Assembly: GCF_900540665.1 (NCBI RefSeq)
Contig: NZ_UQGV01000006.1
Span: 1-44,161, forward strand
Direction: 5' to 3'
DNA length: 44,161 nt
From: an uncultured Catenibacterium sp.
GTDB taxonomy: Bacteria; Bacillota_I; Bacilli_A; Erysipelotrichales; Coprobacillaceae
Shown here: positions 14,202 through 21,979 of the stretch, piece by piece
How positions within the stretch are numbered: the stretch's first letter is position 1
Layout of the letters: each line of letters starts with the position of its first letter
Translations under genes and position numbers: made by a program
The notes under the pieces: model-generated
The model's database searches: none
Told to the model about the DNA's origin: nothing
The model's input: the letters and a program-made list of their open reading frames with translations, nothing else

Positions 14202-16899
14202 TGTCTAATTCCTCCTTTGATAACTGAGATAAGGCGATTTCTTGATAGACAGAACATGTTTTCATTAATTCTTCATGTGTGCCTTTTCCTACAATCTTAC
14301 CTTCATCAAGTACGATGATCTGATCAGCATGCATGATAGATGCAATACGCTGTCCAACGATTAAGACAGTATTATGAGTCTTGGCAGTCATTTCTCCTAG
14401 ACGTTTTCTAAGTGTTGCATCAGTCTTGAAGTCAAGTGCTGAGAAGCTGTCATCAAAGATAAGAATTTCAGGATTTTTCGCAAGTGCTCTTGCAATTGCG
14501 AGACGCTGTTTCTGTCCACCTGATACGTTTGTACCACCCTGAGAAATAGGTTCTTTAACACCTAATGGTTTTGTTTCAATGAATTCTTTTGCCTGTGCAA
14601 CATCAATCACTTCAGCAAGTTCTTCATCAGATAAATCAGGAGCACCATATTTAATATTTGATTCTATTGTACCTGAGAATAATAATCCCTTTTGAGGTAC
14701 GACACCAATACGGTCTCTTAAATCATGCATAGAAACATGTCTTACATCCACACCATCTACTGTGACTTCACCTTCAGTTACATCGTAAAAACGAGGAATA
14801 AGGTTAATAAGCGTTGATTTACCTGAACCTGTTGATCCAATAAAGGCTGTTGTTTCACCAGGACGGGCTGTAAAGTCAATATCAGTCAAGACTGGTTCAT
14901 CAGCACCAGGATACTTAAATGATACATGTTTGAATTCTATTAAACCTTTCTTGTTTTCATCAAAAGAAGTGCTCTGTTCTGGATTTTCAATTGTAGGTTC
15001 AGTATTTAATACTTCAGCTACACGGTTTGCGGCAACACTTGCACGAGGTAACATAACTGCAATCATTGCGACCATTAAGAAACTCATAACGATAATCATG
15101 GCATACTGTAAGAAGGCCATCATTTCACCAATCGCAATATGACCTAAATCAACCTGCTTTGCTCCAAAGTAGATAATGAGTAAAGTCATCCCCTGCATGA
15201 TAAACATCATGATAGGCATTAATGAGACCATCACTCTATTAACAAATAAGTTTGTATGTGTTAAGTCCTTATTTGCCTGATCAAAACGTTTTTCAGATTC
15301 TTCTTCATTTCCAAAAGCACGAATAACAAGAATACCTGATAGGTTTTCTCTCATGGCTAAGTTCAATTTATCAATTAATTGCTGGATAATCTTGAATTTA
15401 GGCATTGCGATAGAGAAAGTGACACCTAATACTCCAAAGATGATAATAACAACTAGGAAGATCATCCATGTCATGGATGGTGAGTTCTTGACAGCTTTCA
15501 TAATACCACCAATACCATTGATTGGAGCAAGCATACACATTCTTACAATCATCACAAGAACCATCTGGATCTGAACGATATCGTTTGTACTGCGAGTAAT
15601 TAAAGAAGCTGTAGAGAACTTATTGAATTCAGTATTAGAGAAGCTTTCAACCTTCTTAAATACAGCTAAACGTAAGTCTCTTGCGACTGCTGCACCAAGT
15701 CTAGATGCTAAGAATGCAACACAGATAGAAGCCACAGCACCAAGTAAGGCAATAGCTAACATCTGAATACCTTTATGGGCAATATACTGGTTCTGTACTT
15801 TATTGACATCAGCACCAAGCTTCTTATATTCCGCTTTGACACCTTCACCAGCTGCAATCTTCATTGTAGATTCACCCATAGTCTTCATCTGCTTATCGAC
15901 GCTTTCAAACATCTTATTACGTTCATCTTCACCCATTGAAGCAATGAAATAATAAATATCTCCATTGTTTAAATGCGTTTCCATAGCATCAATCTGTGCT
16001 TTTGCATCATCTAGTTTTTTCTTAGATTCATCTAATTGAGGTTTTGCAGAAGCTACTTTTTCTTTAGCCTGATCAAGCTGTTTTTTGATTGTTGAAGACT
16101 GGCTCTTCATTTGTGCAATCTGACCTGCTGAAGCATTGAGTTTTTCATAACCAGCAACTGCCTGAGAAATACCAGCTAATTGAGCCTGAAGCTTTGTTTT
16201 TGCATCACCTTCAGGCAATGCATTATATTGTGCTGTTAAAGTGTTCTGCATTTCTTTGGCTTTATCATATGAACCAAACTGAGTGTTTAGTGCGTTTAAT
16301 GCACTATCATATTGCTTAATAGCAGTCTGCATCTGTTCATACTGCTTCACACCCTGATTGTATTTAGCCATGCCAGCATTATACTGTTCTAAACCTTTAT
16401 TATAGCCATCTAAGCCTTTTTGATAGCCTTCCTTAGCAGAATTAATAGCTGAATCAATCTTTGTTTCAAATGACTTATACTGCTTTGTACCAGGTTTCAT
16501 TTTATTCATAGAATAAACAATCAACATCGGCTTAGTTAATGCTTTATTGAGTTTTTCTTCATCTACATCTTTCTTTAAGATGTATAAAGTCTGATTCTTT
16601 GCTTTTTTGAATGTCTTATAATAAGACTTGTCCACATCCTTTGCAGGAGTTTTCTTATACGCATTTTCTAATACTTTTTGATCTTTTGAAGAGACAAATA
16701 ATAATAAATGATTATATGTCTCTTCACTTAATACAGGAGACACAGCTGAATCGAAACCTCCTGCCTGAATACCGCTAGATACGATATCAGACATATAATC
16801 AGGAAGTGTTAATTCAGTATAGGCCTGTCCAAATATACAAACGATGGCTAATACAAATAATAACCAATATTTTTTAAAATATTTCTTTAGTTTAAGCAT
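14194..16899 (-). CDS. ABC exporter subunit with degenerate ATPase site and large extracellular insert
   Basis: The 901-residue partner subunit is about 300 residues longer than a normal half-exporter. The extra sequence sits between helix 1 (about 13-29) and helix 2 (about 377-398), so it should be extracellular. It is mostly predicted coiled coil, with a seven-residue repeat of the form Y-N-x-G-x-x-x at about 157-190. The ATPase domain has Walker A GSTGSGKS (688-695) and signature VSGGQ (792-796), but Walker B ends FDDS, with D817 in place of the catalytic Glu, and Q850 replaces the switch His. This asymmetry with the 611-residue partner is what heterodimeric exporters show. It overlaps the MarR gene by eight bases at its start. 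Confidence 0.92.
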   Translation of the reverse strand: MLKLKKYFKKYWLLFVLAIVCIFGQAYTELTLPDYMSDIVSSGIQAGGFDSAVSPVLSEETYNHLLLFVSSKDQKVLENAYKKTPAKDVDKSYYKTFKKAKNQTLYILKKDVDEEKLNKALTKPMLIVYSMNKMKPGTKQYKSFETKIDSAINSAKEGYQKGLDGYNKGLEQYNAGMAKYNQGVKQYEQMQTAIKQYDSALNALNTQFGSYDKAKEMQNTLTAQYNALPEGDAKTKLQAQLAGISQAVAGYEKLNASAGQIAQMKSQSSTIKKQLDQAKEKVASAKPQLDESKKKLDDAKAQIDAMETHLNNGDIYYFIASMGEDERNKMFESVDKQMKTMGESTMKIAAGEGVKAEYKKLGADVNKVQNQYIAHKGIQMLAIALLGAVASICVAFLASRLGAAVARDLRLAVFKKVESFSNTEFNKFSTASLITRSTNDIVQIQMVLVMIVRMCMLAPINGIGGIMKAVKNSPSMTWMIFLVVIIIFGVLGVTFSIAMPKFKIIQQLIDKLNLAMRENLSGILVIRAFGNEEESEKRFDQANKDLTHTNLFVNRVMVSLMPIMMFIMQGMTLLIIYFGAKQVDLGHIAIGEMMAFLQYAMIIVMSFLMVAMIAVMLPRASVAANRVAEVLNTEPTIENPEQSTSFDENKKGLIEFKHVSFKYPGADEPVLTDIDFTARPGETTAFIGSTGSGKSTLINLIPRFYDVTEGEVTVDGVDVRHVSMHDLRDRIGVVPQKGLLFSGTIESNIKYGAPDLSDEELAEVIDVAQAKEFIETKPLGVKEPISQGGTNVSGGQKQRLAIARALAKNPEILIFDDSFSALDFKTDATLRKRLGEMTAKTHNTVLIVGQRIASIMHADQIIVLDEGKIVGKGTHEELMKTCSVYQEIALSQLSKEELDNE

Positions 16900-17338
16900 C
16901 GTTTCCCTCCTTTAATTCTTCTTCCATATTCTTAATAATCATATCAATCATATGTAATACGGCATCATGATCTTCTTTTGTGAGTCCTCTGCTGCATACT
17001 TCTTCCATATGCCTCATCTTATCCTTACAGGTTTCTAAATACTCTTCACCCAATTTACTTAAACGCACTGTAGAATGACGTTTATCTTGAGGATTCTGTT
17101 CACGAATAATATAGCCTGCTTCTTCTAGACGCTTGATTCTTACTGAAAGTGTTGCATCAGAGATATGAAGATATTGTGCCACTTCTTTTTGAGAATGACC
17201 ATGTTCTTTAATCACAAATAACAAGCGTGATTGATCACCTGTTAAAGGCATATCCTTAAAGTTACGCATCATATACTTTCCTACTACTTTTCTAAGTACT
17301 GCGACCTTATCTATCATCACTTTGACATTCTCTTGCAT
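16892..17338 (-). CDS. MarR-family regulator of the adjacent ABC exporter
   Basis: This 148-residue winged-helix regulator has the MarR layout: dimerisation helices at both ends and a DNA-binding centre with SQKEVAQYLHISDATLSVRI (about residues 69-88) followed by the wing DKRHSTVRLS. MarR proteins usually repress adjacent efflux genes until a ligand binds. Here it is the first gene of a three-gene operon and overlaps the first exporter gene by eight bases. Its promoter is a perfect consensus flanked by two palindromic half-site pairs (17364-17400), which supports autoregulation. AAGGAGGTG precedes the ATG by about ten bases. The ligand is unknown. Confidence 0.92.
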   Translation of the reverse strand: MQENVKVMIDKVAVLRKVVGKYMMRNFKDMPLTGDQSRLLFVIKEHGHSQKEVAQYLHISDATLSVRIKRLEEAGYIIREQNPQDKRHSTVRLSKLGEEYLETCKDKMRHMEEVCSRGLTKEDHDAVLHMIDMIIKNMEEELKEGNDA

Positions 17339-17363
17339 GTCCGTTGTACACCTCCTTACTATT

Positions 17364-17400
17364 AGTTAGTATGCTAAACATTATAGTCAGGGTGCTAACT
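17364..17400 (-). promoter_or_regulatory. Two palindromic operator-like sites around the MarR promoter
   Basis: Two 16-base imperfect palindromes of the form AGTTAG-N4-CTAACT lie at 17364-17379 (5 of 6 pairs) and 17385-17400 (5 of 6 pairs). Their centres are 21 bases apart, two helical turns, and the -10 box fills the gap between them. Confidence 0.65.
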
Positions 17401-17408
17401 ATTGTCAA
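17380..17408 (-). promoter_or_regulatory. Consensus promoter of the MarR-ABC operon
   Basis: Minus strand: TTGACA (17403-17408), 17-base spacer, TATAAT (17380-17385); both boxes match consensus exactly. The spacer is filled by one of the operator-like palindromes. Confidence 0.85.
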
Positions 17409-17438
17409 TAAAAAAAGAGTAGTATTTTTTACTACTCT
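17408..17438 (-). terminator. Terminator of proBA
   Basis: AGAGTAGTA (17416-17424) and TACTACTCT (17430-17438) form a 9-bp stem followed by a minus-strand T-run. It contains the proA stop codon (17432-17434) and touches the -35 box of the MarR promoter. Confidence 0.85.
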
Positions 17439-18670
17439 CTAATCTGGCCATTTCCTTCAATTTTGTATTGGTAAGAACACATTTCTTTTAAACCAAGTGG
17501 ACCTCTGGCATGAAGTTTCTGTGTACTGATACCAAGTTCTGCGCCAAAACCGAATTCTCCACCATCTGAGAATCTTGTAGAAGCATTGTGATAAACACAC
17601 GCACTATCTAAGCTATTCATAAATAATACAGCTGTTTCATTATTTTCAGTAATAATGGATTCTGAATGTTTTGTAGAATATGTATAAATATGATTGATTG
17701 CTTCTTCTACTGAGTCAACAACTCTAACATTCACAATGTAGTCATCATATTCTGTTGCATAACTGTCATCTGTGACATGTTCACAGTGAATGATCTGACA
17801 TGTTTCATCATCCCCTTTGATTTCTACTTTTTCAAAGGCTTTTTTAAGTTCAGGTAAGAACTTGTCTGCAACATCCTTATGTACAAGTATTGTTTCTATC
17901 GCATTACATACTGAAGGTCTCTGAATCTTTGCATTCACTGCAATAGTCAATGCTTTATTAAGGTCTGCATCCTTATCAACATAAAGATGGCAGATACCAG
18001 CCCCTGTTTCAATAACTGGTACTGTTGCATTCTTAACAACGAACTGAATGAGTCCAGCACCACCTCTAGGTACAATAACATCTACATATTCATTGGCATG
18101 GATGAGTTCTCCTACAATGGCGTGATCTAATTCTGTGATCAGTTCAATCGCCCCTTCTGGTAAGATGTCTTTAGTGGCATCTTTCATAATTTCCACTAAT
18201 TTCTTATTTGTATGAATGGCTTCTTTACCACCTCTTAAAACACAGGCATTGCCTGATTTTAAGCAAAGAGAGGCAATATCTACAGTGACATTAGGACGGG
18301 CTTCATAGATAATTCCAAAGACGCCAATAGGCACTCTCACTTTAGAAATTTCTAGACCATTTGGTCTTGTCCAGGATTCTATCACTTCACCAATAGGATC
18401 AGGTAATGTGGCCACTTTCTTGACTCCATCACTCACTCCTACAATACGTTCATGAGTAAATAAAAGTCTATCCTGCATAGCCTTGGTCATATTGACTTCC
18501 TTAGCATGTGCCATATCTTTTTTATTAGCTTCTAATATTTCTTCACTATGTGCAATTAATGCGTCGGCAATTTTATCTAATGCCTGATTCTTTGTGCAAG
18601 TTGGCATATTCTTTAAAAGACGTGCAGCTGCTTTTGCACGCTTTAATTGTGTTTCTAATAATGTATTCAT
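17432..18670 (-). CDS. proA: Glutamate-5-semialdehyde dehydrogenase (gamma-glutamyl phosphate reductase)
   Basis: The 412-residue enzyme carries out the second step of proline synthesis, reducing gamma-glutamyl phosphate to glutamate semialdehyde with NADPH. It shows the aldehyde dehydrogenase fold with GVFGIIYEARPNVTVD (117-132), LRGGKEA (145-151), PRGGAGLI (201-208) and the catalytic Cys255 in RPSVCNAIE. Length matches the family. The ATG shares one base with the proB stop codon (TAATG), so the two are made together. There is no sign of a T-box or other leader before the operon. Confidence 0.97.
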   Translation of the reverse strand: MNTLLETQLKRAKAAARLLKNMPTCTKNQALDKIADALIAHSEEILEANKKDMAHAKEVNMTKAMQDRLLFTHERIVGVSDGVKKVATLPDPIGEVIESWTRPNGLEISKVRVPIGVFGIIYEARPNVTVDIASLCLKSGNACVLRGGKEAIHTNKKLVEIMKDATKDILPEGAIELITELDHAIVGELIHANEYVDVIVPRGGAGLIQFVVKNATVPVIETGAGICHLYVDKDADLNKALTIAVNAKIQRPSVCNAIETILVHKDVADKFLPELKKAFEKVEIKGDDETCQIIHCEHVTDDSYATEYDDYIVNVRVVDSVEEAINHIYTYSTKHSESIITENNETAVLFMNSLDSACVYHNASTRFSDGGEFGFGAELGISTQKLHARGPLGLKEMCSYQYKIEGNGQIRE

Positions 18671-19794
18671 TATCTTTCCTCCAATACAACCATGTTATTC
18701 GCATGTACTACTTCATCATAGTCATGACGATGTAATATTTCGTCTATTTCAGAAGACTGGTGTCCTTTAATCAGTCTGATTTCATCACTGGCATAATTGA
18801 CTACACCCTTCGCAATTGTATTTAACTCTTCGTCCTTGATATCAACAACCTGTCCTTCTAAGAATCTACCTTCTACATCTTTAATACCTGTAGGTAAAAG
18901 ACTGACATGTTTATCAACAATCGCTTTTCTACATCCTGCATCAACTATAATTGTTCCTCTAGGTTTTGTACGATAGGCAATCCAATGTCTTCTTGCATTC
19001 ATATTTGTGCCAGAAGCCCCATTGAACCAAGTTCCTTCATTATCTAAAGCATTTAATATGCTGTTTTCTTTCTGTCCATTCACAATACACATATGACTAC
19101 CTAATGCATTGACCATTTGAGCCGCTTTTAGTTTAGTCGCCATACCACCTGTACCTAGACTACTGACTGCATCTCCTGCATAGCTCAAAATTGTATCATC
19201 AATCTTATCTACATAGTGGATAAGCACAGCATCTTTATCAGTATGAGGATTACCTGTATAAAGACCATCAATATCACTGACTAAAATCAATAATTGTGCT
19301 TCAACTAGAGGAACAATAAGAGAAGCCAATGTATCATTGTCTCCTACCTTGATTTCATCTACTGCCAAAGCATCATTTTCATTAATAATAGGAACAACAC
19401 CATAATTGAGTAATGCGTTGACTGTATGGTTTAAGTTCATTAAACGATGACGATCATCAAAGTCATCATGGTTTAATAAAATCTGAGAACATTTCATATT
19501 AAAGACCTGGAATATTTCTTCATAGATTTCCATTAGTCTTGCCTGCCCAATCGCAGCTAAAGCCTGTTTTTCCGGTAGTGTTTTCGGTTTACTGTCTAGT
19601 CCTAATGCGCCCATACCTGCTGCAATAGCTCCTGAAGAGACTAAAACAACGATATAACCTTCTCTTTTAAGTTTGGCAATCTGCCATGTTAACATCAATA
19701 TTTTTTCTTTATTGATTTTTCCATCTTTGTCACAAAGTGAACTAGAGCCTACCTTGATGACAATTTTCTTTACTTCTTCTATTCTACGTTTCAT
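18670..19794 (-). CDS. proB: Glutamate 5-kinase with PUA domain
   Basis: The 374-residue enzyme phosphorylates glutamate in the first step of proline synthesis, and is usually feedback-inhibited by proline. The amino-acid kinase domain has VIKVGSSSL near residue 11, VLVSSGAIAAGM and the GDNDTLASL element. The C-terminal PUA domain begins about residue 275. The start is taken at 19794, where GGGGTG lies eight bases upstream; the longer frame to 19899 runs through the promoter and has no ribosome site. It forms an operon with proA. Confidence 0.96.
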   Translation of the reverse strand: MKRRIEEVKKIVIKVGSSSLCDKDGKINKEKILMLTWQIAKLKREGYIVVLVSSGAIAAGMGALGLDSKPKTLPEKQALAAIGQARLMEIYEEIFQVFNMKCSQILLNHDDFDDRHRLMNLNHTVNALLNYGVVPIINENDALAVDEIKVGDNDTLASLIVPLVEAQLLILVSDIDGLYTGNPHTDKDAVLIHYVDKIDDTILSYAGDAVSSLGTGGMATKLKAAQMVNALGSHMCIVNGQKENSILNALDNEGTWFNGASGTNMNARRHWIAYRTKPRGTIIVDAGCRKAIVDKHVSLLPTGIKDVEGRFLEGQVVDIKDEELNTIAKGVVNYASDEIRLIKGHQSSEIDEILHRHDYDEVVHANNMVVLEER

Positions 19795-19821
19795 CGAAAA
19801 CACCCCTTTATTGTTTAGTCT

Positions 19822-19851
19822 ATTATAGGGGGTAAAACACTTTAAAAGCAA
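19822..19851 (-). promoter_or_regulatory. Promoter of proBA
   Basis: Minus strand: TTGCTT (19846-19851), 18-base spacer, consensus TATAAT (19822-19827), about 28 bases before the proB ATG. Confidence 0.6.
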
Positions 19852-19880
19852 ACAAAACATACTGATTTTTGTCTTTTTAC

Positions 19881-19907
19881 AAAAAAAGACTCCCAGCAAA
19901 GGGAGTC
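19881..19907 (-). terminator. Terminator of thrS
   Basis: GACTCCC (19888-19894) pairs with GGGAGTC (19901-19907), followed by seven T on the minus strand. Confidence 0.85.
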
Positions 19908-19914
19908 AGATGTA

Positions 19915-21672
19915 TTAGTGGCTTAAAGTTTTGTTTTCTACTTCTTTATTTAATAATTCTACGAATTCTTCAAAAGTGACTGTAGTCTGTTTCTTTTCAC
20001 CATGTTTACGATAAGTCACAGTACCATTATCTCTTTCGTTATCACCAAGTACTAACTGATAAGGGATCTTCTTTAGCTGTGCTTCTCTGATACGATAACC
20101 AAGCTTTTCATCTCTATTATCGTTATTTACTCTGAAGTGTGCTTTTCTTAACTTAGCAACAACTTCTTTTGCGTATTCATCATGGTATTCAAGTTTAACT
20201 GGAATAACCTGAACCTGAGTAGGTGCTAACCATAGAGGAAGATTACCTTTTGTTTCTTCTAGTAAGAAGGCAACGAAACGATCTAATGAACCAAGGATTG
20301 CTCTATGAATAACAACAGGTCTTACCTTATCACCATTTTCATCAACATAAGTTAATTCAAATCTTTCTGGTAACTGGTAGTCTAACTGGATAGTAGATAA
20401 AGTAACATCATGTCCTAATGCACTCTTTACCTGTACGTCAAGTTTAGGACCATAGAATGCTGCTTCGCCTTCTGCTTCATAGAATTCTACATTCATTTCT
20501 TTTAATACTTCACGTAATTCATTTTCACTCTTTTCCCATAATTCATCATTACCGAAATACTTTTCTTTGTTGTTCTTATCTCTTAATGATAAACGGAATG
20601 AGTAATCTTTGAAACCAAAGTCCTTATATACATCAAGAATTAAGTGTGCTACATTCTTGAATTCCTGAGCAATCTGGTCTGGACGACAGAAGATATGTGA
20701 ATCATTCTGTGTGAAGGCTCTTGCACGTTCGATACCAGTTAAAGCACCACTTGCTTCAAAACGGAAATCGTTCGCAATTTCCGCAATTCTAACTGGAAGA
20801 TCACGATATGAATGTAATGTAGATTTATACATAACCATATGGTGCGGACAGTTCATAGGTCTTAATACATATACTTCATCATCTAATTCCATAGCTGGGA
20901 ACATATCATCTTTATAATGAGCCCAGTGTCCTGATTTCTTGTATAACTTAACGTTACCAAGAGATGGTGTCATAACATGTTCATAACCTAATTCTAATTC
21001 TTTGTTCATGATGTAATCAGATAATAAACGTCTAACAGTAAAACCGTTAGGTAACCACATTGGTAAACCTTTACCTACGATATCAGCAAACATGAAGATA
21101 CCTAATTCTTTACCAAGTCTTCTGTGATCTCTTTCTTTTGCTTCTTCTAATAACTGAAGATGTGCTTCTAATTCTTCTTTAGTTGGGAAACATACACCAT
21201 ATATTCTCTGAAGAACCTTGTTGTTCTTATCACCTTTCCAGTAAGCACCTGAATGTTTGATTAACTTGAAGTTCTTACATAATTTAACTGTTTCTACATG
21301 TGGACCACGACATAAGTCAGTGAAATCACCCTGTGAATAAGTAGTGATTGTACCATCTTCTAAACCATTGATTAAGTCTAGCTTATATTCGTCATCCTTG
21401 AATTCTTCTAAAGCATCTTCTTTAGATACTTCATGTCTCACGATTCTCTTACCATCTTTACAGATTTTCTTCATTTCTTTTTCAATCTTAGGTAAGTCAT
21501 CATCAGAAATAGTCTCATCACCTAAATCGATATCATAATAGAATCCTTCTTCTACTACTGGTCCAACCCAGAATTTAGCCTGTGGGTAAAGATGTTTAAC
21601 TGCCTGTGCTAATACGTGTGCACATGAATGATTTAAAGTATTTAAATCTTTGTCATTTAAAAAATCGCTCAT
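19915..21672 (-). CDS. thrS: Threonyl-tRNA synthetase lacking the TGS domain
   Basis: The 585-residue enzyme charges tRNA-Thr. The editing domain has H15-x3-H19 (HSCAH) and C121/H125 (CRGPH). The catalytic domain has the zinc ligands C275 (MNCPHH) and H326 and the late HRAILGSLDRF. The anticodon-binding domain ends the protein. Each zinc ligand is numbered 59 lower than in E. coli ThrRS (C334, H385), so the N-terminal TGS domain is cleanly absent while editing and catalysis remain. The ATG at 21672 has GGAGG upstream and there is no room for a TGS-coding extension, because the T-box leader lies directly before it. Confidence 0.96.
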   Translation of the reverse strand: MSDFLNDKDLNTLNHSCAHVLAQAVKHLYPQAKFWVGPVVEEGFYYDIDLGDETISDDDLPKIEKEMKKICKDGKRIVRHEVSKEDALEEFKDDEYKLDLINGLEDGTITTYSQGDFTDLCRGPHVETVKLCKNFKLIKHSGAYWKGDKNNKVLQRIYGVCFPTKEELEAHLQLLEEAKERDHRRLGKELGIFMFADIVGKGLPMWLPNGFTVRRLLSDYIMNKELELGYEHVMTPSLGNVKLYKKSGHWAHYKDDMFPAMELDDEVYVLRPMNCPHHMVMYKSTLHSYRDLPVRIAEIANDFRFEASGALTGIERARAFTQNDSHIFCRPDQIAQEFKNVAHLILDVYKDFGFKDYSFRLSLRDKNNKEKYFGNDELWEKSENELREVLKEMNVEFYEAEGEAAFYGPKLDVQVKSALGHDVTLSTIQLDYQLPERFELTYVDENGDKVRPVVIHRAILGSLDRFVAFLLEETKGNLPLWLAPTQVQVIPVKLEYHDEYAKEVVAKLRKAHFRVNNDNRDEKLGYRIREAQLKKIPYQLVLGDNERDNGTVTYRKHGEKKQTTVTFEEFVELLNKEVENKTLSH

Positions 21673-21689
21673 ATTCTCCTCCTATAAAT

Positions 21690-21907
21690 AAAAAGAGACC
21701 TCATCAAAGGACGAAGTCTCGTGTTACCACCTTTATTCGTTATGCAATGCATAACCTCTGATCTCTTAACGCGAGTAACGGAATCTCTTTCGAGTTCGGC
21801 ATCACAGGGAGTACCCTTAAGTAAATATCTTGGAAGTTTCCACCAGTTCTTCCTCTCTAGTAAGTTTTTATCTTAAAGACATATCCTGTTTCATTGCTTG
21901 TGACTTT
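21690..21907 (-). promoter_or_regulatory. tRNA-Thr T-box leader of thrS
   Basis: The roughly 220-base leader contains the T-box sequence AAGGTGGTAACACGAG, whose TGGT bulge would pair with an uncharged ACCA tRNA end. The competing terminator has an 11-bp stem (21695-21705 with 21710-21720, two wobble pairs) and a T-run. In stem I, ACAGG pairs with CCTGT at the base, and CTTTAAG pairs with CTTAAGG above. The internal loop between them holds ACT (21810-21812 on the complement), a Thr codon, as the likely specifier. The distal loop has the conserved AGAGAG and CTGGTG elements. A separate hairpin GTTATGC-GCATAAC follows. Uncharged tRNA-Thr should switch thrS on. Confidence 0.93.
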
Positions 21908-21935
21908 ATTGTACACCACTTCAATTAATTGTCAA
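21908..21935 (-). promoter_or_regulatory. Promoter of the thrS T-box transcript
   Basis: Minus strand: TTGACA (21930-21935), 16-base spacer, TACAAT (21908-21913). The pyk terminator T-run ends just upstream. Confidence 0.75.
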
Positions 21936-21940
21936 TAAAG

Positions 21941-21967
21941 AAAAAAGGAATAGGTCACCCTATTCCT
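21941..21967 (-). terminator. Terminator of pfkA-pyk
   Basis: AGGAATAGG (21946-21954) pairs with CCTATTCCT (21959-21967) around a 4-base loop, then a T-run on the minus strand. It is the first clear terminator after dnaE on this strand. Confidence 0.85.
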
Positions 21968-21979
21968 AATTATCAAAAA

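Noticed and set aside
14930..15574. Antisense reading frames inside the exporter gene
   Set aside because: They are mirror frames of a conserved transporter with no start signals; the same holds for the antisense frames in pyk, aroC and the permease.
18671..19899. Longer proB starting at 19899
   Set aside because: The extension crosses the TATAAT promoter and lacks a ribosome site; the family's N-terminus fits the ATG at 19794.
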